A stretch of 64,000 bases of DNA, taken from positions 9,129,624 through 9,193,623 of the forward strand of contig NC_039507.1 in NCBI RefSeq assembly GCF_003672135.1. The letters run 5' to 3'. The notes under the pieces were generated by a model. That model saw only the letters and a list, made by a program, of their open reading frames with translations. It was not told the DNA's origin and made no database searches. This document shows positions 12,252 to 21,601 of the stretch, one piece after another. How positions within the stretch are numbered: the first letter of the stretch is position 1; the number at the start of each line of letters is the position of its first letter. This DNA comes from Ooceraea biroi (Eukaryota; Arthropoda; Insecta; Hymenoptera; Formicidae). The translations under genes and the position numbers were made by a program.

Positions 12252-13550
12252 TTGGGTTGGCCAAAAAGTAATTGCGTTTTTTTTTATATAAATAAAAGGC
12301 GAATTTTTCATGGGAAACAAAAACTTTATTAAACAATATATTGTCCATTTTGTTTGATTATCTTTTGCCATTTTTCAGGCAACTTCATGATTCCGCGCTC
12401 AAAAAAGTTCTTATCTTTTTCAGCAAAAAACAATTCCAACAACGATTTCATATCCTCATCAGCAGTAAAGGTTTTACCATTCAAGGCGTTTTGCAACGAA
12501 CGAAACAAATGGTAATCTGATGGTGCCAGGTCTGGCGAATATGGTGGATGTGGTAACATCATGGTAACACATCCCGTCCAAGCTGCAACAATTTTTCACG
12601 AGTGACCAAACTTGTACGTGGTCTAGCGTTATCATGGTGAAACACAACACCTTTGCGATTCACCAATTCTCGACGTTTCTGTTTGATGGCATCATTTAAT
12701 TTATCCAGTTGACGACAGTATACGTCTGAATTAATGGTTTGATTCCTTGCAAGCAGCTCAAAATACACAATACCTTTAAAGTCCCACCAGACTGACAGCA
12801 TAATCTTTCTTTGGTGAATATCTGCTTTTCAAGTGCTTTCAGCAGGTTCATCACGCTTGCTCCACCATCTTTTTCGTTTGACGTTGTTGTAGACGATCCA
12901 TTTTTCGTCGCCTGTTATCATACGTTTCAAAAATCGATCATTTTCCTCACGTTTCAAAAGAGAATCGCAGATGTCAATACGCTTAGTGAGATGAATTTCT
13001 TTGAGCTCATGTCGTACCCAAATATCGAGCTTACTAATGTATCCAAGTCGTTTTAAATGGTTTTCAACACTCGATTTCGATATGTTAAGATTCTCAGCAA
13101 TCTCTCGTGTCGTTAACCGCCGATTGGAATCGATCAGTGCCTTTATTTTGTCATCATCAATTTCGATTGGCCTTCCCGAGCGTGGTGCATCTTTCACATT
13201 AAAATCTGCAGATCGAAATTTAGTAAACCAATTTTGACACTGCCGCAGTTTTAAAGCATCTTCGCCATATACATGACATAACTTTTTATGAGCTTGCACA
13301 GCGTTTTTCCCTTTTCGGAAGCAATAAAACAAAATATGACGAAAATGTTCTTTTTGATTTTCCATTTTGAAATCGACGGCAAACAAACAATTGTTAACGA
13401 AATCGCGTACTTTCTTTTTCTAAAACAAGCTTGAACTGCGAGTTGTTAACCTACGTAATGAATTTGCGGTTTAGAATGAAGTTAGTTACATTTCAAGATA
13501 TGTATGTCCATCTATTGGAAAAAAACGCAATTACTTTTTGGCCAACCCAA
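12252..13550 (-). mobile_element. Mariner element 1 (complete ends, dead transposase)
   Basis: 1299 bp between terminal inverted repeats TTGGGTTGGCCAAAAAGTAA (left) and the complement ending TTGGCCAACCCAA (right), flanked by the TA target duplication (12250-12251 and 13551-13552). Size, ends and TA target are those of Tc1/mariner elements of the mariner branch. The transposase lies on minus and is disrupted. The ends differ from those of mariner element 2 570 bp away (GGCCAAAAAG versus GTTCGGAAAG), so they are separate families rather than one duplicated insertion. Confidence 0.95.
12329..13365 (-). pseudogene. Mariner transposase pseudogene (DD34D type)
   Basis: Reading down the minus strand from a Met at 13365, the frame gives an N-terminal helix-turn-helix region (CRKGKNA-like opening, GRPI linker), then TGDEKWIVYNN with the first catalytic Asp. 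An in-frame TGA at 12831-12829 follows, immediately before KADIH. The same frame continues through HHDNARP with the second Asp until a small duplication near 12560-12575 (repeated gatgt-ttacca words) shifts the frame. The remainder (SPDLAPSDYHLF with the third Asp, to a stop at 12329) is in another frame. So there is one nonsense change and one frameshift, and the copy cannot make transposase. Such copies are often labelled SETMAR-like in insect annotation. Confidence 0.93.
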
Positions 13551-14121
13551 TAGATATACACGTTGATATTATTGGATAGATACTTCCTTGAACTATCAAA
13601 TTCATTATTTTACTTTTGAAATTTCTCGCGTTATGATGACAATGCAAGGGAATATTGTAATATTGTAATATCATTGTACCATTATTCGTTATTGCAGATT
13701 AGTTCTTCAAAAGAAAGATCTGAAAATAAATCAGAAGTCGAATATAACGTTTCCGACACAAAGCAATTTCGAATCTGACATTGGACAATGTCGCGTACAT
13801 TAGTTTTTACCTATAGAAATTTATGTAGCCTATCGCGCGCGCGAAAACAACTTTACACGCGTTACATGTTCAGTTACACACGTGTTAGACACACACAACA
13901 CGGAACGTTCACGTTTCACGGAAATCAAAATTTATCCCGTAGTGATCTGTAATTAGTGTATTACGTTTGGATTGACGACAAATCTATCTACCTATCTATT
14001 TATGTTTCGAATTAATATTTTGAAATTTCCTGTAATAATGTTTAATTATATGAAGTGGTATGGTGACAAGCTTGTCCAGAACTCGACACTTCATCCTGCA
14101 GGTAATACAAAGAATTATCTA
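13551..14121. other. Spacer between the two mariner elements
   Basis: AT-rich sequence with no recognisable gene. It may be the original upstream flank of the KIFBP-like sequence, now cut off from it by mariner element 2, but I could not recognise KIFBP residues in it. Confidence 0.4.
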
Positions 14122-15406
14122 TTGGGTTGTTCGGAAAGTAATTTCGTTTTTCACAAAGAGATGTCGTTAGTCGCGTTCCTCAATACTTAACCTTACTCTA
14201 AGCGGCAAATTCGTTTTATATTTTGACAACTGACATTTCAGACGTCATTTAGTATCTTATTGTGTTGCGATCTGTCAAGTAATTTTTGTTTGGCATCACA
14301 TCAAACATGGAAAATCAAAGTGAGCATTTTCGTAATATTTTGCTTTTTTACTACCGAAAGGGTAAAAATGCAGTGCAAGCGAGAAAAAAATTGTGTGCCG
14401 TGTACGGAGAAGATGTATTGAGTGAACGTCAGTGTCAGAATTGGTTTTCGAAATTTCGTACTGGAAATTTCGATTCGAAAGATGCACCACGTTCAGGTCG
14501 GCCAATTAAAGCTGATGACGAGAAAATAAAGGCTCTGGTGGATGCAAACCGTCGCATAACAACACGCGAAATTGCTGAAAAGTTAAATTTATCGAATTCG
14601 ACCGTTTACGATCATTTGAAACGCCTTGGATTCGTTTTAAAGCTCGATATTTGGGTTCCACACAATTTAAAGGAAATTGACTTGATTCGACGCATTACCA
14701 TATGCGATTCATTGTTGAAACGTGAAGAAAATGAACTATTTTTGAAGCGAATCATAACTGGAGATGAAAAATTGATTGTTTACAACAATGTTAAGCGAAA
14801 ACGATCATGGTCCAGGCAAGATGAACCTGCTCAATCGACATCCAAGGCAGATATTCATCAAAAGAAGATCATGCTTTCTGTATGGTGGGATTGGAAGGGA
14901 ATCGTATTTTTCGAGTTACTACCAAGCAACCAGACGATTGATTCGAAAGTGTATTGTCGTCAGCTGGATGAATTGGTTGCTGCCATCAAGCAGAAGCGAC
15001 CAGAATTGGCGAATAGGAAAGGTGTCGTATTCCATCACGACAATGCCAGACCACACACAAGTTTGGTCACTCGCCAGCTTTTACAGCTTGGATGGGATGT
15101 GCTACCACACTCACCATACTCTCCTGATCTGGCACCATCCGATTACCATTTGTTCCGGTCTCTACAAAATTCTTTGAACAATGTAAACTTCGATTCAAAT
15201 GAAGGCGTCAAAAATCACTTGCTTCAATTTTTTGTCAATAAGGAGAAGGACTTCTATGAGCGTGGAATCTTAAAGTTGCCAGAAAGATCGCGAAAGGTAG
15301 TGGAACAAAATAGCCAATACATCACTGAATAAAATTTATTCTAAATATGAAAAAACCGCCTTTCATTTTTCCTTGAAAAAACGAAATAACTTTCCGAACA
15401 ACCCAA
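14122..15406 (+). mobile_element. Mariner element 2 (complete ends)
   Basis: 1285 bp between TTGGGTTGTTCGGAAAGTAA and its complement ending TTCCGAACAACCCAA, flanked by TA at 14120-14121 and 15407-15408. It carries one uninterrupted transposase frame on plus. Its right end lies 33 bp before the first Met of the KIFBP-like sequence, so it inserted in or just upstream of that sequence. Confidence 0.96.
14307..15332 (+). CDS. Mariner transposase, open but with altered catalytic spacing
   Basis: 341 residues from the Met at 14307 (the ENQ start conserved with element 1; an upstream in-frame Met at 14286 adds seven residues). Paired helix-turn-helix motifs occupy about residues 1-110, with the GRPI linker at 65-68. 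The catalytic core has Asp153 (in TGDEKLIVYN), Asp245 (in HHDNARPH) and Asp279 (in SPDLAPSDYHLF). Only 33 residues separate Asp245 and Asp279, whereas the mariner standard is 34; element 1 keeps an extra Lys in the corresponding TREKLLQ segment, so one codon has been lost here. The usual Trp after TGDEK is Leu. The frame is intact, but activity is doubtful. Confidence 0.92.
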   Translation: MENQSEHFRNILLFYYRKGKNAVQARKKLCAVYGEDVLSERQCQNWFSKFRTGNFDSKDAPRSGRPIKADDEKIKALVDANRRITTREIAEKLNLSNSTVYDHLKRLGFVLKLDIWVPHNLKEIDLIRRITICDSLLKREENELFLKRIITGDEKLIVYNNVKRKRSWSRQDEPAQSTSKADIHQKKIMLSVWWDWKGIVFFELLPSNQTIDSKVYCRQLDELVAAIKQKRPELANRKGVVFHHDNARPHTSLVTRQLLQLGWDVLPHSPYSPDLAPSDYHLFRSLQNSLNNVNFDSNEGVKNHLLQFFVNKEKDFYERGILKLPERSRKVVEQNSQYITE

Positions 15407-15440
15407 TATTTAAAATAAATCGTATAATATTAATAACGGA

Positions 15441-17505
15441 ATGTCTCGTCGTTTTGCAGGAGAACGCTCAGAAAGACTTAGCAGACTTAGACGGGAACGA
15501 CAGGAGACAATGAAACGTATAAAAGGATGCTTTCGGAAACCATTGAGATGGTCATATATACACGTACATTCACGGAAGCAGGAGCCATTTAATGTGATTA
15601 ATGAGTATTATGATAAATACTCGGACATAATAAGAGACTGTTTGAATGAATTGTCAGCCAAAATCAAGAAGGATCAAAGTATGGCATCAAGGTCCAACAT
15701 TATAGCTTTTGCAACATCTTACTATAATCTAGGTATAATATACAAGGAAGGAAAGTGTTCAAACTTGTCTCGAAAATTGTTCCTAAGATGTTACAAATTA
15801 TTAAAAGAAAAAAGGTTGAACCGCAGAGCCATTTTGATAGCTGTTAAGACGTTAATAGTATTAAGCGAAATAGCAAAAGAAGAAAAAGAAACAGAAGAAG
15901 AATGGCGATGGTTAAATGCTGGTATCAATTTATGTTTACGATATATTGAACGTGATAATTTGCAGGAACCAATTTGCGTCGAACTTGCTGATGCTTACGT
16001 CAAAATTGAAAAGCAACAAGATATGAAAATAATATTAATGTCGTTATATGCGAGTATGATAGATCGTATGAAAATGTTATATTATGAGAAGACGGAATAT
16101 AGAGATAAAGGTATGAATATCGTTCATAAGTTTTTAAACAAGCGAGCAAGAGTGATTCAGTCTCTGAATGAACGATGTGAGTGGTCTAGCTCAGTGATTG
16201 TAACGAGTTTACGTCTTTTAACAAATCAACGCTTTACTGAAGCCAGAGATTGTCTCGCTGCAGCAAAATATATGATGGAATTGGTGGAGAGAGATCCGTC
16301 ACTTCACACTATTAATAATATCGTCACGGAGCTAAAAGCAAGGCTTGCTGATGCATGGCATACATATGCAGTCCAGATTTTGAAGGTGTCTTATCACCAA
16401 GAAACAAGAGGAAGAAAACAAAACAAAAGTCCTGTCCTAAATCAAGAGGAACCTACAAACTTACTATTATTTACATCATTGGCAGAAGACTTAGTAGATA
16501 TTAGTAACAGAATTACCGATTCATGTGTATCAGATGTAAACGAGGCGCAAATAGTTTTTCGGTATGCAGCAAAATAATATGAAGTGGCTAGTACATATTT
16601 CGCTAGTACAGGCAACGATACCGCACGTCTCCATGCAGTATTTAAATTTGTTTCATCAATTGCATTCTTTGCATCTTTAACGACTGATATAAACAGACAA
16701 AAATCAAAACATGAGAAACGAAGGAACTTATTATATAAAATTGTCGCAGAATACAGAGAGAAGACGGAATACGCACCAGAACTTGTATCCTATCTTGTAG
16801 ACATTTTGAAATTGTGGATGAATGGGTATGACACTTTTACTTTTATGATACAAGGGACTCCTACATATTATAAATTATGTTCTAGTTTAGAGGAGGAATA
16901 TCAATATATTTCCGACATGCTGCAGTATTACACTCTATATTATGAAAATACAATATAAGCTATATATATATATAAATATAAATTATAGGTTTTATTATAA
17001 CAATATAAATTATAGCAATATATTATATCAAATAGGACGTAGAGTTAGATGAACCCCGCCAGAAGCTTGCAAAGTATAAAAGTTGACGCCAATGACTTTA
17101 ATGAATTAGTAGAACTATTATATATTGATATTCACGAAATTGGACAGCGAAATTGTTTTCGTTTTGACAGTGCATTATTTTCATCTTATAGCTGCTTATC
17201 GCATTCTTTCATATATTTCATATAATAATGGACGATGGCAGTAAACACTTAAAATTTCTATTTGCGGAAATGGAAGCGATGTGCAGAAATATGCGAGAAG
17301 TACTTTAGATTATTATAAAATATATTTAGATATGTGTTTTATCAGATCAAATGAACAAACTAGGACAATTAATTTGAGACATGATTCATTTCTCAATAAT
17401 GCGATTGAATCAGTGCTTATTATAAGTAAAGGACGATATCTTACAAATCGCACATTCTGTATCCCATTACTTTGGCATAGAAGCATATGCAGCAAGATTT
17501 TTTGA
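15441..17505 (+). pseudogene. KIF-binding-protein-like sequence, decayed
   Basis: An intronless frame from the ATG at 15441 runs 378 codons to a TAA at 15441+1134 (16575-16577), continues in the same frame for about 126 more codons to 16958, and then survives as shorter out-of-frame blocks to about 17505. I recognise the order of KIFBP (KIF1-binding protein) blocks. These are a helical repeat with YYNLGIIYKEGK, then LFLRCYKLLKEKRLNRRAIL, then a TEARDCLAAAKYM block corresponding to the EARHCLSAA region, a region on both sides of the stop corresponding to the FEAKEFF segment, and later LDYYKIYLD corresponding to KYYQLFLD. KIFBP binds kinesin motors and restrains their microtubule binding. Absence of introns, the internal stop and C-terminal frame breaks suggest a retrocopy or dying paralogue. 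The acceptor-like TTTTGCAG at 15452 leaves open a spliced origin. The family call is by eye. Confidence 0.55.
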
Positions 17506-18520
17506 TAATAAAATAATATATAACATAATTATAACATAATTATAATAAAATAATATATAACATAATTATATAACATTATATATTATATAACATATAGAAT
17601 GTACAGTATAATTGTATATAATATATTATTTAGAATGAATGAAAACATTCATAAAATGTTTTGCGGAAAAAAAGCAATTTGTAAGAGATTGTATTTTTAT
17701 AGAATTTGTTTATCTAAATGCAACTATATAAAAATATATGTATATCGATTTATATAGAATGTCTTTATTTATACAAATCTGTAAAGCCATTTATATTTTA
17801 TTTTATTTATACCATTTTACATTTTTTTAAGATTCTAGTTTTATAATACATTACGATTCTACTCTATCATTGCATACTGAATTTATTGCCAACCATTTCT
17901 TTATTATGTAATAAACAAGGTTTAAAGACTTACCTTAAGTTCCTTTGACATGTTCACAATTTCACAAACCTTTTTTTGCAAAAGCTAAACGCAATAACGA
18001 TGAATTTTTCACTAAATACATTTTACACCAAGAGTAATAAGTTTATAGTGGAATTAACAGATGGTGCTCACTAGTTTAGCAGAAACTCCATTATCTCATA
18101 TTAGGAGCACATCTCATAATAGGGGATTCTCCTCTATACACACACACAGTAATAATTTTACATTACACATTAATAATAAGTTAATAATTGAAAATTTAGT
18201 ACTTCACTTTTCATTGTGAAAGTAAAACCTATTTAGCTAGAAAAATTTTAATGACTGGACGAAAGGGCGCTGGGATAATGCTCTCAGCGTATATCTCATA
18301 TAGTGGCGCCCCTGAGACACAGCGTTCGGCGGCTCGGCCGTCGCGCGTCGAGCGGTAGTGGGGGAATGATAGGCGTCGCTTCTGAAATCGGCCCGAAAAG
18401 GGCAACTAATTCCGAGCACTGCATTAGTCTATTATGTTACATTAGTTAGTTTCTTTCTCTTATATATATTCTATTACATATATTATATATTATACATATA
18501 TTACATATTATATTACAACA
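17506..18520. other. AT-rich spacer with one GC-rich island
   Basis: Mostly ATATA-type sequence. The exception is 18239-18419, a sharply GC-richer block (contains GCGCCCCTGAGACACAGCG and GTCGCGCGTCGAGCGG). I could not match it to a known snRNA, tRNA or SRP RNA. The 60-residue frame across it is not convincing as protein. Confidence 0.5.
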
Positions 18521-19254
18521 TGCAATATATATTGTACAAATAAGTTGAAAAAGGTAAATACCTATAAGTATATTATATATAAGTATATTATATTATATTA
18601 TAAGTATATATAATATACTTATATTATATATATAATATATAATATACTTATACCTAAATATATAATATATATGTATCATATAAAGATCATATATAGATAC
18701 ACATTATAATATGAATTAAAAATAAATCTCGCGTGTATTAAAATTATATTCGGTATATTAGTAATAAATACATAGTGATGTACGTAAAATAATTTTGATT
18801 GATTTGATATTATTCATAATCTCCCATACAGCACAGAACTTTCCAAATATATTGCAACAATGTTACAACGTCGCAAGTTGTAATGTAATATAACAGAGAT
18901 ATTACAGAAACATTGAAATTAATATAACATTTCCAATATTTCAGAAATATTGAAAAACTAATGCTATATAAATTACTATATATAAATGCTAAATTAATAT
19001 GAAAAATATATTTTTAGTGTATTAATTTATATAAAACGTACATATGGTTTTACAAATTTATGTTTGCGATTCTCAAGAATAATATTAATTTTATTATAAT
19101 ATAAATTAATACACTAAAATTAATACATTTTTCATATTAATTTAGCATATATATAATATATATATATATATTATATATAATATACTATACTTATATATAT
19201 AATATACTTATAGGTATTTACCTTTTTCAACTTATTTGTACAATATATATTGCA
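18521..19254. repeat. AT-rich nested inverted repeat, about 730 bp
   Basis: TGCAATATATATTGTACAAA at the left end is mirrored by its reverse complement ending ATTGCA at 19254, and the match continues inward through the GGTAAATACCTATAAGTATA segment. A second, inner pair (GCTAAATTAATATGAAAAAT near 18984 and its complement near 19125) is nested within it. It is followed after zero to one base by another palindrome (19255-19472). Confidence 0.8.
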
Positions 19255-19472
19255 GGAATTAGAACAATATTTTTAACTGATAACAGCGTTTGAAGTTTAA
19301 TTACTTTCTTCACATATATATCTTACAATATTATTTATTTAATATTTCATTTTATCAAAATAAAAAAGAAGATAAAATGAGATATTAAATATATAATATT
19401 GTAAGATATATATGTGAAGAAAGTAATTAAACTTCAAACGCTGTTATCAGTTAAGAATATTGTTCTAATTCC
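19255..19472. repeat. Foldback element directly abutting the previous one
   Basis: GGAATTAGAACAATATTTTT at the left end matches the complement at the right end (TATTGTTCTAATTCC); arms are about 95 bp, including CAGCGTTTGAAGTTTAATTA, around a short centre near 19350-19380. Nearly perfect arms indicate either recent origin or ongoing arm conversion. Confidence 0.85.
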
Positions 19473-20101
19473 CGTTTTCCACGCAGTGTACGAGTGTCAT
19501 TATAACGTTCTTTTTACAAGCTATAACGTATTGTGCGCACACCGACATGACCCATAGATTGTATGCGTCCGGCGTCGCGAGACTATCACTTCATTTCTAG
19601 CTATACCACGGCACGGTTATGTCCGTAGAATCTTTCATCATGAATTATTTATAATATTAATTTTATTATAATATTGTTGTGCATGGATTACAGTCAGCTG
19701 TGCTGACACAAATATTTAATCTTTAATATTATTAATTTCTGACATCATATTCTAATAGATACAAATAATTTTATAATAAAATTGTTAGTCTAAAAGCAAA
19801 TATCTCTCTACTACCATAAATATATAATAAGCTGTTACTTTATTTTATTTCCATCATTTTATTTTTAAAATTGACTTATAAATGTGATATCATTAAATGT
19901 ATTGATTTATGGATATTTAAAATGTTGCGACGAATTTCTATAATATTTCTATATCTATTAAATAAAAAAGATACATCTATTAAAATCTGACTCTTTTATC
20001 ATATTGTATATTTGTTTTATTGTCTTTGGTTATATTTCCTATTATGTATCATGGCATGTAACCCTTTGGTGTTAATTTAGTTTGGAATGTAATAATTTAC
20101 C
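19473..20101. other. No gene seen
   Basis: AT-rich sequence without recognisable coding or RNA features. Confidence 0.5.
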
Positions 20102-20690
20102 TTAAAGGGGAAGCTGGAGTGGCTACTAAACTCCTTCGTGTCGTCTGTATTACCGACGGAGTGAATGATTTTTTTAATAGATCTTTTGATTAATTGCGCA
20201 GAATGAAAAATCCTTTTGCACTATATATATCAAGAACCTAATCTTGTGCTCTGTTTTACTCTTGGTCATGATTTAAGAAATGCACATATATGTTCTCAAA
20301 ATTTTTATTCCAACCTATCTTTTTTACTACACTTCTGAAGTCTCTTTTAAAAGCTTCTTTATATTCTTTCCTTCTGTCTTCTTTGTAATTGGTTCCCATT
20401 TTGTACGTACAACAAACTGCGCACCTTATTATAAGCATATTATCATACGAAGCTAAGCAAGCCACAAGTCGATAATAAAACTGATTTTCGAAATTTTTTT
20501 CCGTTTTTAAAATTAAGTCCAGGTCATTAACAAACATTTTTATATGTGTATTATTGTAATTGTGGAAAAGGATTTGTTGTTAGAAAGTTTTTTCCGTTTT
20601 TAATAAAGTCCAGTCAATTACAACGCATTTCTGTGTGTATGCCATGGTAATTGTGGAAAAGGATTTGTTGTTCTATGCAGCCAAAAAGAG
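20102..20690. mobile_element. Non-palindromic relative of the TTAA hairpin elements
   Basis: Starts TTAAAGGGGAAGCTGGAGTG, the same end as the TTAA palindromes. It then has GCGCAGAATGAAAAATCCTTTT (the subfamily B inner arm) and an open frame on minus whose peptide matches the frame in subfamily A arms. On the right it carries two tandem copies (about 85 bp period, near 20504 and 20589) of a segment ending TGTGGAAAAGGATTTGTTGTT, which is the subfamily B right inner arm. No closing CCCCTTAA is visible, so the right end is missing or diverged. It combines sequence of both palindromic subfamilies in one unit and may be closest to their parent. Confidence 0.65.
20256..20537 (-). CDS. Short unidentified protein of the TTAA-element family
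   Basis: 93 residues from a Met at 20537. I do not recognise the family. Visible features are a Cys-rich middle (CAVCCTYKMG) and a basic helical segment RRKEYKEAFKRDFRSVVKK. The spacing from the CTYK motif to KEY is identical to that of CTHKIA...IKEY in the reading frames of the palindromes at 47965 and 6028. Conservation of a reading frame among divergent copies argues that this was once translated. It may be a fragment of a transposase-like or accessory protein; it is too short to be a whole transposase. Confidence 0.4.
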   Translation of the reverse strand: MFVNDLDLILKTEKNFENQFYYRLVACLASYDNMLIIRCAVCCTYKMGTNYKEDRRKEYKEAFKRDFRSVVKKIGWNKNFENIYVHFLNHDQE

Positions 20691-21287
20691 AAAAAAATAA
20701 ATAAAAGAGAAAAATACATGGGCTGCGTTCGGTTTGCACACTTTCGCGATACCATAATCAGTTTAGCTTCTACATTTTACACTGATCGTGAAAAAAGGAA
20801 GACTGATATATGCTGATAGCGCGAAAGTGTGACTCAGCCATGAGTCACACTAACATGAGCGACACACTCTTCTCATTTCCTGCTTCAGAAAGTGATCTTT
20901 CCTCAATCAATCTACCACGAATCGCACGTACTGCTTCTCTTGAAAGTCTGTATATGGATTTCGAAACTCGCAGTGATATCGAATGCCTTAAACGGGCCTA
21001 AACCATCACGAAAAATACGCGGCCTCCTTTGTAATAATTTCAATAATACTTCGTACATTCCGTACTTCGTCGATTGCACGTACGTATTTCACTTTTTTAA
21101 TTACCGTTTTTGTTAACACTTCTACATGCTTCTTATTGCATGTATTGCGTTAAAATATTGACATTATATTAGCTTTGTATAAAGAGTCGTTCAAAATATA
21201 AATTTTGATATTGAATTTAAACACGCATCACTATAGATTTTGTATAAACAGAGGGCTGCTATTATTACAAAAGTTTACTAGATAGAC
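20691..21287. other. No confident gene; short frame at 20810-21001
   Basis: A 63-residue frame rich in Ser and Leu lies here without a known domain. A partial inverted repeat (CACACTTTCGCG near 20736, CGCGAAAGTGTG near 20819) suggests another small foldback sequence. Confidence 0.4.
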
Positions 21288-21458
21288 CTTAAGCCTTGTG
21301 TCCACGATGCTAGAAATCGATCCGAGATCTCGACCCGAGATCTGTGTGGCCAATCAACTTGCACGTTTACGGAAAAGCTGCAAGTTGATTGGCTACATAT
21401 TTCTTGGATCGAGATCTCGAACCGATTTCTAGCATCGTACGTGGACACAAGGCTTAAG
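21288..21458. mobile_element. Palindromic MITE with an 8-bp target-site duplication
   Basis: 171 bp, beginning CTTAAGCCTTGTGTCCACGA and ending with the complement GTGGACACAAGGCTTAAG. It is flanked exactly by AGATAGAC on both sides (21280-21287 and 21459-21466). An 8-bp duplication is typical of hAT elements (also P and Merlin). The arms continue almost to the centre, with AAGTTGATTGGC/GCCAATCAACTT near the loop. It sits 144 bp upstream of the ankyrin/HEPN gene start codon, so it may lie in that gene's promoter or 5' UTR. Confidence 0.88.
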
Positions 21459-21601
21459 AGATAGACTTCTGTCAGTGAATACGAGAGCTAATTTTATCGA
21501 AAGCGATGAAATTTCCACTTGTTACTTTTTACTTAAATAAAAAACTCATGTTCCATTAAAGGAAGAGTAACCATTAAAAGCAAAACAAGAGAAAGTTGGA
21601 C

